Assembly: GCA_016787085.1 (NCBI GenBank)
Contig: JAEUVJ010000031.1
Coordinates: 1 to 64,000 of the forward strand
Reading direction: 5' to 3'
Length of the DNA: 64,000 nt
DNA from: Chitinophagaceae bacterium
Lineage (GTDB): Bacteria; Bacteroidota; Bacteroidia; Chitinophagales; Chitinophagaceae
In this document: piece after piece, positions 1 to 8,514 of the stretch
Layout of the letters: each line of letters opens with the position of its first letter
Position numbering within the stretch: the stretch's first letter is position 1
The notes under the pieces: generated by a model
Told to the model about the DNA's origin: nothing
Databases searched by the model: none
The model's input: the letters and a program-made list of their open reading frames with translations, nothing else
Program-made: the position numbers and the translations under genes

Positions 1-497
1 GAGGAGTTTAGCAGAAGCTGGCTGTTGACAGCCTCATAACTAAACATCAAAACAATTACTAAGAATACATGTAGAAGTTTACCATAGGGCATTCGGTTTT
101 TCATAGCCAATTAGTTGTTTTTGCATGAATACTGGATTGTAAAAGAATCCTTCATCGTTCGTTCCAATGATCAATGAAAAATTCTGATACGGTAAGACAA
201 ATATTATACCGGATGAATTAATCAAATGAACAAACCATCCACAAATCAATCGTTGCAACAGCAAATCGAGTAAAATTGATCGGTCTCAATGAGAGTTTAC
301 CGAAGGGCAATTACGAAATGAGTATTAATAGCATGATATTAATCAACAAAGACCTCTGCCACTTTTTAATGGAGCGAAGAAAAAATATTGACACGGGTCA
401 ACATGAAAAATATGTGAAGTCATTAAGCCAATAAGTGAATACCTGTATAGATCCCGCGTATAAACGACAAACGAAATTTACCAGATGTATTAATGCA
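1..497. other. Window-edge region with no supported gene
   Basis: This AT-rich stretch precedes the nrdJ terminator. A 61-codon reading frame on the minus strand (79-264) and an open plus-strand frame (about 222-434, with an ATG at 318) exist, but neither resembles a family I recognise and neither has a convincing start context. The plus-strand frame is preceded by a 15-codon frame (ATG at 226) in another phase, so a decayed or frameshifted small gene is possible. I see no RNA gene or repeat here. Confidence 0.5.
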
Positions 498-524
498 TAA
501 AAAATCCCGCCGTTCAGGCGGGAT
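498..524 (-). terminator. Rho-independent terminator of nrdJ
   Basis: The arms ATCCCGCC (504-511) and GGCGGGAT (517-524) are perfect complements around a 5-base loop. Read on the minus strand the stem runs into six T residues. It lies about 65 bases past the nrdJ stop codon. Confidence 0.85.
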
Positions 525-589
525 GGGGTGGGTACACTCTTTGGTTTTCCATCCGCAACTAATTATGTAAAGGCATACATTGATACAGA

Positions 590-3500
590 TCAACTACAGC
601 CGCCCTGGTTTCCACAATTCAAACATTTGTAACAGGTGCCGCTGCGCATCATGATGTGACCGCATACATTACATGCCGGGGCATCGCTTTGCATATTTTT
701 CGCAGCAGCATTCAATGCGCCTAATCCACTGTCGGCTTTTACTGGCTGCGCCACACGCTGGTTTTTGGAAGGCTGGGATGCTGAACCTCCTGATGACGGC
801 GTAATACGTACACTCGATAATTCGGGTTCTACATATTCGAGACTAGAGGGTATCTCATCCCAGTCGTCAGCACCTGAGTTCATCACTTCAGGTTTGTCCA
901 ATACATGGACGAGGTCAGTGCGTCCGAGATACTCATAACCAAGTACGCGGAAGATAAAGTCAACCAGGGAAGTAGTTGATTTGATATTCGGGTGTTCTAC
1001 AAATCCGGAAGGATCGAATTTGGTGAAAGCGAATTTGTCAACAAACTCCTCCAGCGGCACGCCATATTGCAGACCGATAGAGATGGCAATGGCAAAACAG
1101 TTCATCATACTGCGCATGGTTGCGCCTTCTTTTGCCATGTCAATAAATATCTCACCAAGTGTGCCATCGCTGTATTCACCTGTCCGTAAGAAAATAGCCT
1201 GGCCATTGATCTTTGCCTTTTGTGTAAAGCCACGGCGTTTGGCAGGCAATGAACGGCGTTCTACAATGCTTGCCAGTTTTCTTTTCAACTTGGTATCCGG
1301 GGAAGCCTGTACTCTTTTTTGTACTTCTTCCAGGAGTTCTTCAACCGTCAACTTACCGAGATCAACAATATTGGAAACAGCAGAAACGGGTTGCTCTGCA
1401 ACGGCTTCTTCTGTCTTTGCAGCAGCCTCCTCAGATTTTTTCTTTCTGTCAGACTTGTTGCTGAGCGGCTGAGAGAGTTTAGACCCATCGCGGTACAGTG
1501 CACACGCTTTGAGACCAAGCTCCCAGCTCAGCATGTAAGCATCTGCTATTTCTTCAATAACAGCTTCATTTGGCAGGTTGATCGTTTTGGAAATAGCGCC
1601 ACTAATAAAAGGCTGCGTGGCGCCCATCATGCGGATATGCCCATGCGCATGAATATAGCGCTGGCCTTTCTTTCCGCATTTGTTGGCACAGTCAAAAACG
1701 GGCAAATGTTCAGGCTTAAGACCCGGAGCGCCTTCGAGCATCATCGTGCCGCATACATAGTCGTTGGCGGCTTCGATCTGCTCTTCGCTGAAACCAAGGG
1801 CTTCCAGCAGGCTCCATTCGAAATCGTTATACTCTTCGGGTGTGAAGCCAAGACGCTGCAGGCATTCTTCACCCAGTGTATATTTATTGAATACAAAAGC
1901 AATATCAAAAGCAGAAGCTACAGCCGCATCGAGGCGTTTGATCTCATCTGCAATGAATCCTTTTTCGCTTAATGCCTGGTGATTGATAAAAGGAGCACCG
2001 GCAAAGGTGGCTGCACCTAATGCATATTTGATAATGGCATCTGTTTCTTTTTCGCTATATCCTAAATTCTTTAAAGCAACGGGTACTGATTGGTTGATGA
2101 TCTTGAAATAACCGCCTCCGGATAATTTTTTGAACTTCACCAACGCAAAATCAGGCTCCACACCGGTAGTATCACAATCCATCACCAGCCCTATCGTTCC
2201 GGTCGGGGCGATCACAGTGGCCTGTGCATTGCGATATCCATGTTTTTCTCCCAGCTCTACTGCATCATCCCATGCCTTGCAGGCTGCTTTCAGCAAATAA
2301 TCAGGACAGTATTGCGCTTTGATACCCTGGGGTTTCAGGCTCAGTCCTTCATACTCGTCGGCATCATAAGCAGCCAGGCGATGATTACGCATCACCTGCA
2401 TCATGTGCTTCTTATTCTCTTCATATCTCGGAAAAGCTCCAAGTGCCTGCGCCATTTCCGCAGACGTTTTATACGATATACCGGTCATGATAGCAGTAAT
2501 CGCACCGGCAATGGCTCTTGCTTCTTCGCTGTCATAAGGAATACCGCTTACCATTAATAAAGTACCGAGATTAGCGTATCCCAATCCAAGTGTCCTGTAC
2601 TCGTAGCTCAGTTGCGCCACTTCTTTGGAAGGGAATTGCGCCATCAGTACCGATACCTCCAGCACCACTGTCCACAGGCGACAGTTGTATTCATATCCTT
2701 CTACATCGAAATAGTTCTTTTCTGCATCATAGAATTTCATCAGGTTGGCAGATGCCAGGTTACATGCTGTATTATCCAGGAACATATACTCAGAGCAGGG
2801 ATTAGAAGCCCTGATCTCACCACCTTCCGGGCAGGTATGCCATTCATTGATAGTAGTATTGTACTGGGTGCCGGGATCAGCGCAACGCCATGCGGCATAA
2901 GCGATCTGGTTCCATAATTCTCTTGAAGGAACTTTTTTCATCACACGGCCATCCATACGACCAGTAAGTTCCCAGTCTTCGCCTGCCTTTAATTTATCAA
3001 AGAAGGAGTTGGGAATACGTACAGAATTGTTGGAGTTCTGACCACTAACCGTTTTGTAAGCTTCGCCTTCATAATCGCTGGCGTAACCGGCATCTATTAA
3101 TGCAGCCACTTTCTTCTCTTCTTCTACTTTCCAGTTGATGAACTCAACGATCTCCGGGTGATCCAGGTCCAGGCACACCATTTTGGCCGCACGACGGGTA
3201 GTACCACCGCTTTTGATAGCGCCGGCAGCCCGATCGCCTATCTTTAAGAAACTCATCAGGCCTGAAGAACTTCCGCCACCGCTTAATCTTTCTCCTTCAC
3301 CACGAAGATTGGAATAATTGGTACCTACGCCGGAACCATATTTGAATATCCTGGCTTCACGCACCCACAGATCCATGATACCTCCATCATTCACCAGGTC
3401 ATCATCTACGCTTAGGATAAAGCAGGCATGCGGCTGGGGACGCTCATACGCAGAAGTGGATTTCTTCAACTGGCCGTCTGACTGGTCAACGTAGTAGTGC

Positions 3501-3970
3501 CCCTGGGGCTTGCCTTTGATGCCATAGCTTTCATATAAGCCGGTATTGAACCATTGCGGTGAATTAGGTACACACATCTGGTTCAATATAGAATACACCA
3601 GTTCTTCATAAAAGATCTGTGCATCAGCAGAGGAAGCGAAGTAGCCATACTTCTCTCCCCACACCCTCCAGCAGTTTGCTAAACGATGAGCCACCTGTTT
3701 GGCAGAGGTCTCTCTTCCCAGGCTCCCATCCGGCTGGGGCACTCCTGCTTTGCGAAAATATTTTTGTGCTAAGATATCTGTGGCGATCTGGCTCCATTGC
3801 CTGGGTACTTCCACATTGGTCATTTCAAATACTACCTCTCCACTCGGGTTGCGGATCACCGATGTACGGTAATCATACTCGAACATATCGAACACGCTGA
3901 CCTCATCTGTTGTAAAGCGGCGACGGAACTGCAAACCGCTCTGGGCGGGTGCTTTTTCATTGTTTAGCAT
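590..3970 (-). CDS. nrdJ: Adenosylcobalamin-dependent (class II) ribonucleoside-diphosphate reductase
   Basis: This 1126-aa enzyme reduces ribonucleotides to deoxyribonucleotides using a radical generated from adenosylcobalamin, so it supplies DNA precursors without needing oxygen. The barrel cysteines are visible: PHACF near residue 180, then NPCSE and NTACNLAS near 388-400, matching the Cys225/Cys439/Cys462 pattern of the RNR fold. A TSCPD domain covers roughly 895-1010, and the protein ends in a zinc-ribbon-like cysteine cluster (CNVC, CYKC, CGNQGGCS) that probably carries reducing equivalents to the active site. The length is normal for Bacteroidota NrdJ and I see no intein. The ATG at 3970 is the only good start. 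It is transcribed alone, divergently from a DUF2490 gene, with a strong terminator behind it. No cobalamin riboswitch could be recognised upstream, but DnaA-box-like sites are present. Confidence 0.95.
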   Translation of the reverse strand: MLNNEKAPAQSGLQFRRRFTTDEVSVFDMFEYDYRTSVIRNPSGEVVFEMTNVEVPRQWSQIATDILAQKYFRKAGVPQPDGSLGRETSAKQVAHRLANCWRVWGEKYGYFASSADAQIFYEELVYSILNQMCVPNSPQWFNTGLYESYGIKGKPQGHYYVDQSDGQLKKSTSAYERPQPHACFILSVDDDLVNDGGIMDLWVREARIFKYGSGVGTNYSNLRGEGERLSGGGSSSGLMSFLKIGDRAAGAIKSGGTTRRAAKMVCLDLDHPEIVEFINWKVEEEKKVAALIDAGYASDYEGEAYKTVSGQNSNNSVRIPNSFFDKLKAGEDWELTGRMDGRVMKKVPSRELWNQIAYAAWRCADPGTQYNTTINEWHTCPEGGEIRASNPCSEYMFLDNTACNLASANLMKFYDAEKNYFDVEGYEYNCRLWTVVLEVSVLMAQFPSKEVAQLSYEYRTLGLGYANLGTLLMVSGIPYDSEEARAIAGAITAIMTGISYKTSAEMAQALGAFPRYEENKKHMMQVMRNHRLAAYDADEYEGLSLKPQGIKAQYCPDYLLKAACKAWDDAVELGEKHGYRNAQATVIAPTGTIGLVMDCDTTGVEPDFALVKFKKLSGGGYFKIINQSVPVALKNLGYSEKETDAIIKYALGAATFAGAPFINHQALSEKGFIADEIKRLDAAVASAFDIAFVFNKYTLGEECLQRLGFTPEEYNDFEWSLLEALGFSEEQIEAANDYVCGTMMLEGAPGLKPEHLPVFDCANKCGKKGQRYIHAHGHIRMMGATQPFISGAISKTINLPNEAVIEEIADAYMLSWELGLKACALYRDGSKLSQPLSNKSDRKKKSEEAAAKTEEAVAEQPVSAVSNIVDLGKLTVEELLEEVQKRVQASPDTKLKRKLASIVERRSLPAKRRGFTQKAKINGQAIFLRTGEYSDGTLGEIFIDMAKEGATMRSMMNCFAIAISIGLQYGVPLEEFVDKFAFTKFDPSGFVEHPNIKSTTSLVDFIFRVLGYEYLGRTDLVHVLDKPEVMNSGADDWDEIPSSLEYVEPELSSVRITPSSGGSASQPSKNQRVAQPVKADSGLGALNAAAKNMQSDAPACNVCGHIMMRSGTCYKCLNCGNQGGCS

Positions 3971-4340
3971 ATCTAAGAATTTCTCGGGTTAATAAAGTAA
4001 CGGAGAAAACGAAAATATTTTTAACCATGCAAAAATCATACGCTGAAATATTAACAGAATGTGGATAAGGGATGTGGATTATGCGCAATCCCTTTGCTGG
4101 TGTGCCTTACAGGATTTTTACACAACTATGCTTTATTTGATAGACAAATTTTTTTTGGAAAATTGGTTCCTTGGCATTAAAAAAATTTTTCACCCGTTTT
4201 CTTCCATACTGATCGTCCGAAACCCGCTCCCACAAAGGGTTATAACGAACAGCAGCTCCGCAAAGCCACTGTAGCCGGTAACTTTGAGGTAACACATTGA
4301 TAAAAATCTCATAACCATTTTATTTCGTTTTTTTGTGTAT
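3971..4340. other. Divergent intergenic region between nrdJ and DUF2490 gene
   Basis: About 370 bases without a credible gene. It holds two minus-strand DnaA-box-like nonamers, a weaker plus-strand one, and an AT-rich segment at about 4130-4195 with A- and T-tracts. Short reading frames here (for example 4107-4295 minus) have no recognisable product. A GCCACTG string near 4265 resembles part of a B12 box, but the rest of a cobalamin riboswitch is absent. Confidence 0.5.
4060..4081 (-). promoter_or_regulatory. Pair of DnaA-box-like sites upstream of nrdJ
   Basis: On the minus strand 4060-4068 reads TTATCCACA, the classical DnaA box. 4073-4081 reads TAATCCACA, one mismatch away and in the same orientation, 13 bases apart. 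A third, weaker nonamer (TTTTACACA) is on the plus strand at 4116-4124. They lie about 90-150 bases before the nrdJ start. DnaA control of ribonucleotide reductase is known for E. coli nrdAB; its role here is inferred. Confidence 0.45.
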
Positions 4341-5069
4341 ATGAAAAAAACGATCCTTCTTGTACTCTTGCAAACAACCACTGCATTATTTTCAGTACTT
4401 AGCGCACAAACCCAGTTCACCGGCTGGCTGGCTTCCTTCAATACTTTTAAGGCCGGAAAGAAAATAAGCATCCATGCAGATATGCAATTCAGAAGTACAG
4501 ATGAAATAAAGCAATTACAAACATTGCTGATCCGCCCGGGATTGAACGTACACCTGAACAAATACATTACTGTTACGTCAGGTTATGCATTTATCAGTAA
4601 TAAAAGGGCCATCAATAATGTAACCGGCTATACACCCGAGCACCGGATATGGGAACAACTGCTGATCAACCATAAACTGAAGAATATAGCAGTCAGTCAC
4701 CGGTTCCGTATTGAACAGCGCTTTATCGGAAAAAGCATCGTATCCAATGATCAGTTAAAAACAGATGGCTCATTATACGCCAACCGCTTCCGTTATTTTA
4801 TCCGCAATATTCTTCCGCTGAAAAAGGAACCCGTATTTCAAAAAGGAGTATTTGCCGCCTTACAAAATGAGGTGTTCCTGAACTTTGGTGACAATTCTAA
4901 CGTAAATAATGAGTCATTTGACCAGAACCGTTTGTATATCGCAGCGGGTTACCGGCTGAGTACAGTATTTGACCTGGAAGCGGGGTATATGAACCAATAC
5001 ATCAATGGCAGGGAGAAATCAATCACCAATAATCATGTGATACAAATTGCAGGCTATTTACGTTTATAA
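4341..5069 (+). CDS. DUF2490 family protein, probable outer-membrane beta-barrel
   Basis: A 242-aa exported protein whose signal peptide has a typical KK-hydrophobic-LSAQ layout (cleavage about residue 20). The mature part is rich in alternating aromatic/polar strands (GLNVHLNKYITVTSGYAF, then AVSHRFRIEQRF) and ends in a strand with a terminal Leu, as expected of a small barrel. The pattern matches DUF2490 proteins common in Bacteroidota, whose function is unknown. A GTG two codons upstream (4335) is possible, but the ATG at 4341 begins the Met-Lys-Lys signal sequence and is preferred. The next gene follows after about 80 bases on the same strand. Confidence 0.75.
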   Translation: MKKTILLVLLQTTTALFSVLSAQTQFTGWLASFNTFKAGKKISIHADMQFRSTDEIKQLQTLLIRPGLNVHLNKYITVTSGYAFISNKRAINNVTGYTPEHRIWEQLLINHKLKNIAVSHRFRIEQRFIGKSIVSNDQLKTDGSLYANRFRYFIRNILPLKKEPVFQKGVFAALQNEVFLNFGDNSNVNNESFDQNRLYIAAGYRLSTVFDLEAGYMNQYINGREKSITNNHVIQIAGYLRL

Positions 5070-5148
5070 AAAAGCGCTTTTAAACCCTGCAGAAACGTTT
5101 GTAACTCAAAAACTTTTCGCATTTTTGCAATAATCAAGGTCTTACCGG

Positions 5149-5913
5149 ATGAAGATTCAGATCTACACATCGCTGGCAGAAAAAAAGAAGCAGGGAAAAA
5201 AATCCTTCGCCGTACTCATTGACCCCGATAAGGTCAATACGATCGTCCTTGATGAACTGATCGGGCTTTCCCTTGCTGCCAAAGTAGATTACTTTCTCGT
5301 AGGTGGCAGCTTAGTTATCTCCAATCACCTGGATCATTGCGTACAGCACATCAAAAAGCATTGCGATATACCCGTGATCTTGTTCCCCGGCAGCCCTTCA
5401 CAGATCAGTAAATATGCAGATGCGTTACTCTATCTCTCATTGATCTCCGGTCGTAATCCGGAATTATTGATCGGGCAGCATGTGGTTTCAGCGCCTTTTG
5501 TCAGGCAAAGCGGGCTGGAGATCATGCCGACAGGTTATATAGTGGTAGATGGCGGCGCTCCTACCACCGTTTCGTATATCAGCAATGCAGTTCCTGTTCC
5601 TGCCGATAAGAACGAGATCGCTATGTGTACGGCCATGGCGGGAGAAATGCTGGGCATGAAATTAATTTATATGGACGCCGGTAGTGGCGCTAAAAATGCA
5701 ATCAGCGAAAATATGATTGAGTCGGTTGCAAAAAACATTTCAGTTCCCCTGATAGTTGGTGGCGGCATTATTGAACCTGAAAAAGCCTACCTCAATTGCA
5801 AAGCCGGCGCTGATGTAATTGTTGTCGGTAATGCTATTGAAAAAGATGCATCGCTGATCAAAGAGATGAGCGATGCCGTGCATAGTGTGCCGGTGAGGCT
5901 TAGTAAATCGTAA
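5149..5913 (+). CDS. Geranylgeranylglyceryl/heptaprenylglyceryl phosphate synthase family protein
   Basis: A 254-aa TIM-barrel enzyme that joins a polyprenyl diphosphate to glycerol-1-phosphate through an ether bond. Visible family marks are AVLIDPDKV near residue 22, the SGRNPELLIGQHV segment near 103, YMDAGSGA near 175 and the phosphate-binding GGGI followed by GADVIVVGNAIE near 203-230. The length fits the group II GGGPS clade, which contains archaeal and Bacteroidota members; Bacillus PcrB is the better-studied bacterial relative. The in vivo product in Bacteroidota is not something the sequence can show. It appears to have its own short leader and ends before an AT-rich convergent region. 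Confidence 0.85.
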   Translation: MKIQIYTSLAEKKKQGKKSFAVLIDPDKVNTIVLDELIGLSLAAKVDYFLVGGSLVISNHLDHCVQHIKKHCDIPVILFPGSPSQISKYADALLYLSLISGRNPELLIGQHVVSAPFVRQSGLEIMPTGYIVVDGGAPTTVSYISNAVPVPADKNEIAMCTAMAGEMLGMKLIYMDAGSGAKNAISENMIESVAKNISVPLIVGGGIIEPEKAYLNCKAGADVIVVGNAIEKDASLIKEMSDAVHSVPVRLSKS

Positions 5914-5986
5914 ATGCTTTTCCAAATTTTCCTTTATCATTAATTGTTTCTATTATATTTATCTGAAACATTATAATTGACGTTTT

Positions 5987-6517
5987 TCAGCAAGGCATAA
6001 ACTCTCTTGAAGCCGAAGTTTCTGGATATAAGCCAAGATTATATATTTTCTTTTCGGTAGAAGTTGGCGGCCTTTTATTTTTTTTATTTGTTGTTAAGTA
6101 AAGACCAAGTACAATAAACTTGAACAAGATATGTTTCCTCAAAACATATTCTAAAATTAACTGACTGAACTTTGTATTGATTTTTTTTACATTTTCATTT
6201 TTAGTCACTTCAATTTCATGCAAGAAACTAGATTTGAATGCCTGAAATTTCTTGTCTTTTGAGTGAATAAATCCCAATCCAATCGCAGTATAGATATTGA
6301 AGTATCTTAAATTCCTAGATGCTATTGGAATGGTAGTATCTATATATTTATAAATCCAGCTTTCCTTGTCAATTTGGTCATTGATGTATTGCCACCTTAA
6401 CTCATCTCTTAATGATGCGAGTTTATATTCATACTCGTATTGCAAGAGTGCTTTTCTCTTAATTCGCCAAAACCATAAGAGAATAGCCAAAAGAATAAGG
6501 CCTAATATTACAGACAT
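5987..6517 (-). CDS. Hypothetical membrane-anchored protein of an AT-rich gene pair
   Basis: A 176-aa protein with one N-terminal membrane segment (about residues 2-17, IleLeu-rich) followed by a basic RIKRK stop-transfer motif, so the rest is probably cytoplasmic. The body is helical, charged and aromatic-rich (YEYEYK, RDELRWQY), with a second moderately hydrophobic stretch near 130-145 (HILFKFIVLGLYL). I recognise no family. The ATG at 6517 lies three bases after the stop of the upstream gene, so the two are almost certainly cotranscribed and translationally linked. Base composition is far more AT-rich than in flanking genes, which suggests recent acquisition. Confidence 0.6.
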   Translation of the reverse strand: MSVILGLILLAILLWFWRIKRKALLQYEYEYKLASLRDELRWQYINDQIDKESWIYKYIDTTIPIASRNLRYFNIYTAIGLGFIHSKDKKFQAFKSSFLHEIEVTKNENVKKINTKFSQLILEYVLRKHILFKFIVLGLYLTTNKKNKRPPTSTEKKIYNLGLYPETSASREFMPC

Positions 6518-6520
6518 GAT

Positions 6521-6967
6521 TTAATTTTTTTTAAGTTTAATTAATTTGTCTTGTAGTTTAGTGTTGGTTCTTTCAAGTTCTTCTATCCTTTTTTTTTGAA
6601 GCTTATCCTTATTTTTCCAATATACGTGTTGCATAAGCAGAACAGCTATAAACGTAATTACTCCGTAAAAGAAAACAAGAAAATATGCTTCCTTGTTCTT
6701 TAATAGAAGGAACGAATCAATCAGTTCTCGTTTTTGGTCGGAAGAGGCATGCTTTTCAATGAAGTAAAAAAGTAATATTAGCGCCAGCCCTGGTATTCCA
6801 CAGTATGAAAGAATTGTACCTACAGATTTGATAATAAACGATAATAACCCATCAAAATACTCTCCAAGAGACTTACTCTTATGCTCATCGATCATATAGG
6901 AAGAAAGTTTAGTGGCTCTATGAAAATACATGAAATATTTCAAAAAACTAATATTACGAGCAAACAC
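6521..6967 (-). CDS. Hypothetical two-helix membrane protein with C-terminal coiled coil
   Basis: Up to 148 aa. Two membrane segments are clear: about residues 50-70 (ending LILLFYFIEK) and 95-117 (AYFLVFFYGVITFIAVLLMQ). A basic coiled coil follows at the C-terminus (KKRIEELERTNTKLQDKLIKLKK). The first in-frame start is a GTG at 6967; ATGs at 6931 or 6895 are equally possible and would keep both helices. It is the first gene of a tight two-gene unit on the minus strand. I recognise no family. The AT-rich composition and paired small membrane proteins recall accessory or toxin/immunity-like cassettes, but nothing proves this. Confidence 0.55.
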   Translation of the reverse strand: MFARNISFLKYFMYFHRATKLSSYMIDEHKSKSLGEYFDGLLSFIIKSVGTILSYCGIPGLALILLFYFIEKHASSDQKRELIDSFLLLKNKEAYFLVFFYGVITFIAVLLMQHVYWKNKDKLQKKRIEELERTNTKLQDKLIKLKKN

Positions 6968-7117
6968 CTACTTCTAACTTTAGTCCCTTACTTAACGAAT
7001 AAGAATAAATTTTTTGTATAATTCCGAATCAATGAATCTATAAAATATTAGGACATATTAGAGTTAAACTCAATTATTTGATTTTTATCCAATCTTAAAT
7101 CATTGATTTTAAAAATC

Positions 7118-8401
7118 TTACCTCAGTTCCTCCGTATTCACCCTCGACGGCGTATCCTTTCCTGCCACAATGCTCCTTGAACTTAGTGCAATAGACCTGA
7201 TGATCATCGCCATGTTCTCCATATCGAGCGTTTCTACGTGGTCGGATACCTTATGATAGTTAGGTTCGCTATCCATCTTGGAAGTGGAGATCGTATGAGC
7301 AGGTACGCCTAATCTCGCCAAAGTTGCATTATCCGAACGATAGAATAACTGCTGATCGGGATACGGATCGGGATAAAAAGTAAATCCTGTGCCAGCTAAA
7401 TTCTTCTCTAATATCTTTCCCATATCTGTTTTTTCATACCCGGTGATATAGGCTGAATTCTTTCCCCACTTGCTTTCGGTACCGATCATCTCGATATTGA
7501 ACATCGCCATCACTTTGGCCGGGTCGAACTGGCGGGAAAAATATTGTGCCCCGAAACCACCCGACTCCTCTGCTGTGAAAGCAGCGAAAACAATCGTCCT
7601 TTCATTATTACCCAGTGCCTTAAAATATTTAGCGAGCATAATGACAGCTGTTGTGCCTGCCGCATCATCATTCGCCCCGTTGAAGATCGAGTCGCCATTG
7701 ACAGCTTTGCCCGTGCCGATATGATCATAATGACCGGAGAAAATCACATATTCATCCTTTTTACTTTTCCCAGGCAATATACCTACTACATTGGCGAGTT
7801 TCTGTTCAGTTATCTCATGTTTTGCCTCCACGGTGAATGTTCTCGGGTCAGCCGTGCTCATAATAAACACGACGCTTGCATTGGATTTGAACAGTCCTCT
7901 TCTGAATCCCGACAGCCTGGGGAAATTCCGGGCGAAACTGGTATCTACGAACACGAGATAATTCTTGCCGGCCCGCATGAACTTTTGCGCTTCGCTGAAA
8001 ATATTTTTACCAGCGCCGATCACCGCTGTTTCAAATCCTGATTTCTCCGTGATAGAAAAATCCTGCTGCGAAGTGATCACTACCACATTCTTTGCATCTA
8101 CCGGCTGGTTATCTATTACACAGGTGGTGCTGATCATTTTAGCGCTGATCATGGAAAACTCCTGCCGGTAAGAGGCTGCTTTATTGAAAGTCTGCAATCC
8201 GGCCGCTTTGAATTCCGATGCAATAAAATCGGCCGCCCTGTCTATTTCCGGGGTATATATCTTTCTGCCCTTCATATCATCCGATGCGAGCACCTTTTCT
8301 ATGCGCTCCGCTTCTTTGGCATTGATGAGTCTTTCTGCATTTTTCTGGGCAAACGAGAAAAAGGTTATTGACAGCAATAACCCTGTGATGATGATCTTCA
8401 T
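7118..8401 (-). CDS. Secreted M28 family zinc peptidase
   Basis: A 427-aa exported aminopeptidase-type metallopeptidase. A signal peptide (residues 1-18, ending FSFAQ) is followed by a region up to about 200 that probably forms the propeptide/PA-like part, then the M28 catalytic domain. Metal-site motifs are visible in order: SGHYDHIG (His ligand), NGANDDAAG (bridging Asp), AFTAEESG (catalytic Glu plus Glu ligand) and a later YHKVSDHVETLD (His ligand). The reaction is release of N-terminal residues from peptides outside the inner membrane. It is followed downstream by the AT-rich gene pair on the same strand. A dispersed intergenic repeat lies just upstream. Confidence 0.9.
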   Translation of the reverse strand: MKIIITGLLLSITFFSFAQKNAERLINAKEAERIEKVLASDDMKGRKIYTPEIDRAADFIASEFKAAGLQTFNKAASYRQEFSMISAKMISTTCVIDNQPVDAKNVVVITSQQDFSITEKSGFETAVIGAGKNIFSEAQKFMRAGKNYLVFVDTSFARNFPRLSGFRRGLFKSNASVVFIMSTADPRTFTVEAKHEITEQKLANVVGILPGKSKKDEYVIFSGHYDHIGTGKAVNGDSIFNGANDDAAGTTAVIMLAKYFKALGNNERTIVFAAFTAEESGGFGAQYFSRQFDPAKVMAMFNIEMIGTESKWGKNSAYITGYEKTDMGKILEKNLAGTGFTFYPDPYPDQQLFYRSDNATLARLGVPAHTISTSKMDSEPNYHKVSDHVETLDMENMAMIIRSIALSSRSIVAGKDTPSRVNTEELR

Positions 8402-8514
8402 ATTTGTTGCTAATGATTGGTAATGTAAAATGCTGAATATAAAATGTAAAATATAAAGCTAAAGGTCTCCACACCTTTTACATTTTACATCCTGACTTTT
8501 AAACTTTGACTTTC
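8402..8514. repeat. Intergenic AT-rich dispersed-type repeat
   Basis: Between the M28 gene and the LytTR regulator gene lie repeated variants of the unit AATGTAAAAT (about 8421-8455) and, inverted, TTTTACATTTTACAT (about 8475-8489). Such short phased units resemble simple intergenic repeats seen in Chitinophagaceae genomes. They can fold into an imperfect hairpin and may separate the two transcription units. Family assignment is from memory only. Confidence 0.4.

Noticed and set aside
79..264. 61-codon minus-strand reading frame
   Set aside because: No recognisable product, poor start context and AT-rich surroundings; not supported as a gene.
1319..1972. 217-codon plus-strand frame inside nrdJ
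   Set aside because: It lies antisense to a strongly conserved enzyme and its translation resembles no protein; a frame shadow.
3971..4340. Possible cobalamin riboswitch upstream of the B12-dependent reductase
   Set aside because: A GCCACTG string exists near 4265, but it lies on the strand opposite to nrdJ and the other conserved blocks of the riboswitch core are missing on both strands.
3971..4340. Replication origin, suggested by DnaA-like boxes next to an AT-rich stretch
   Set aside because: Only two good boxes are present, no replication genes are adjacent and gene orientation shows no switch here. Regulation of nrdJ is the simpler reading.
5070..5081. AAAAGCGCTTTT palindrome as a terminator after the DUF2490 gene
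   Set aside because: It has no loop and only a short GC core with no T-run beyond the stem, so it would not form a stable terminator.
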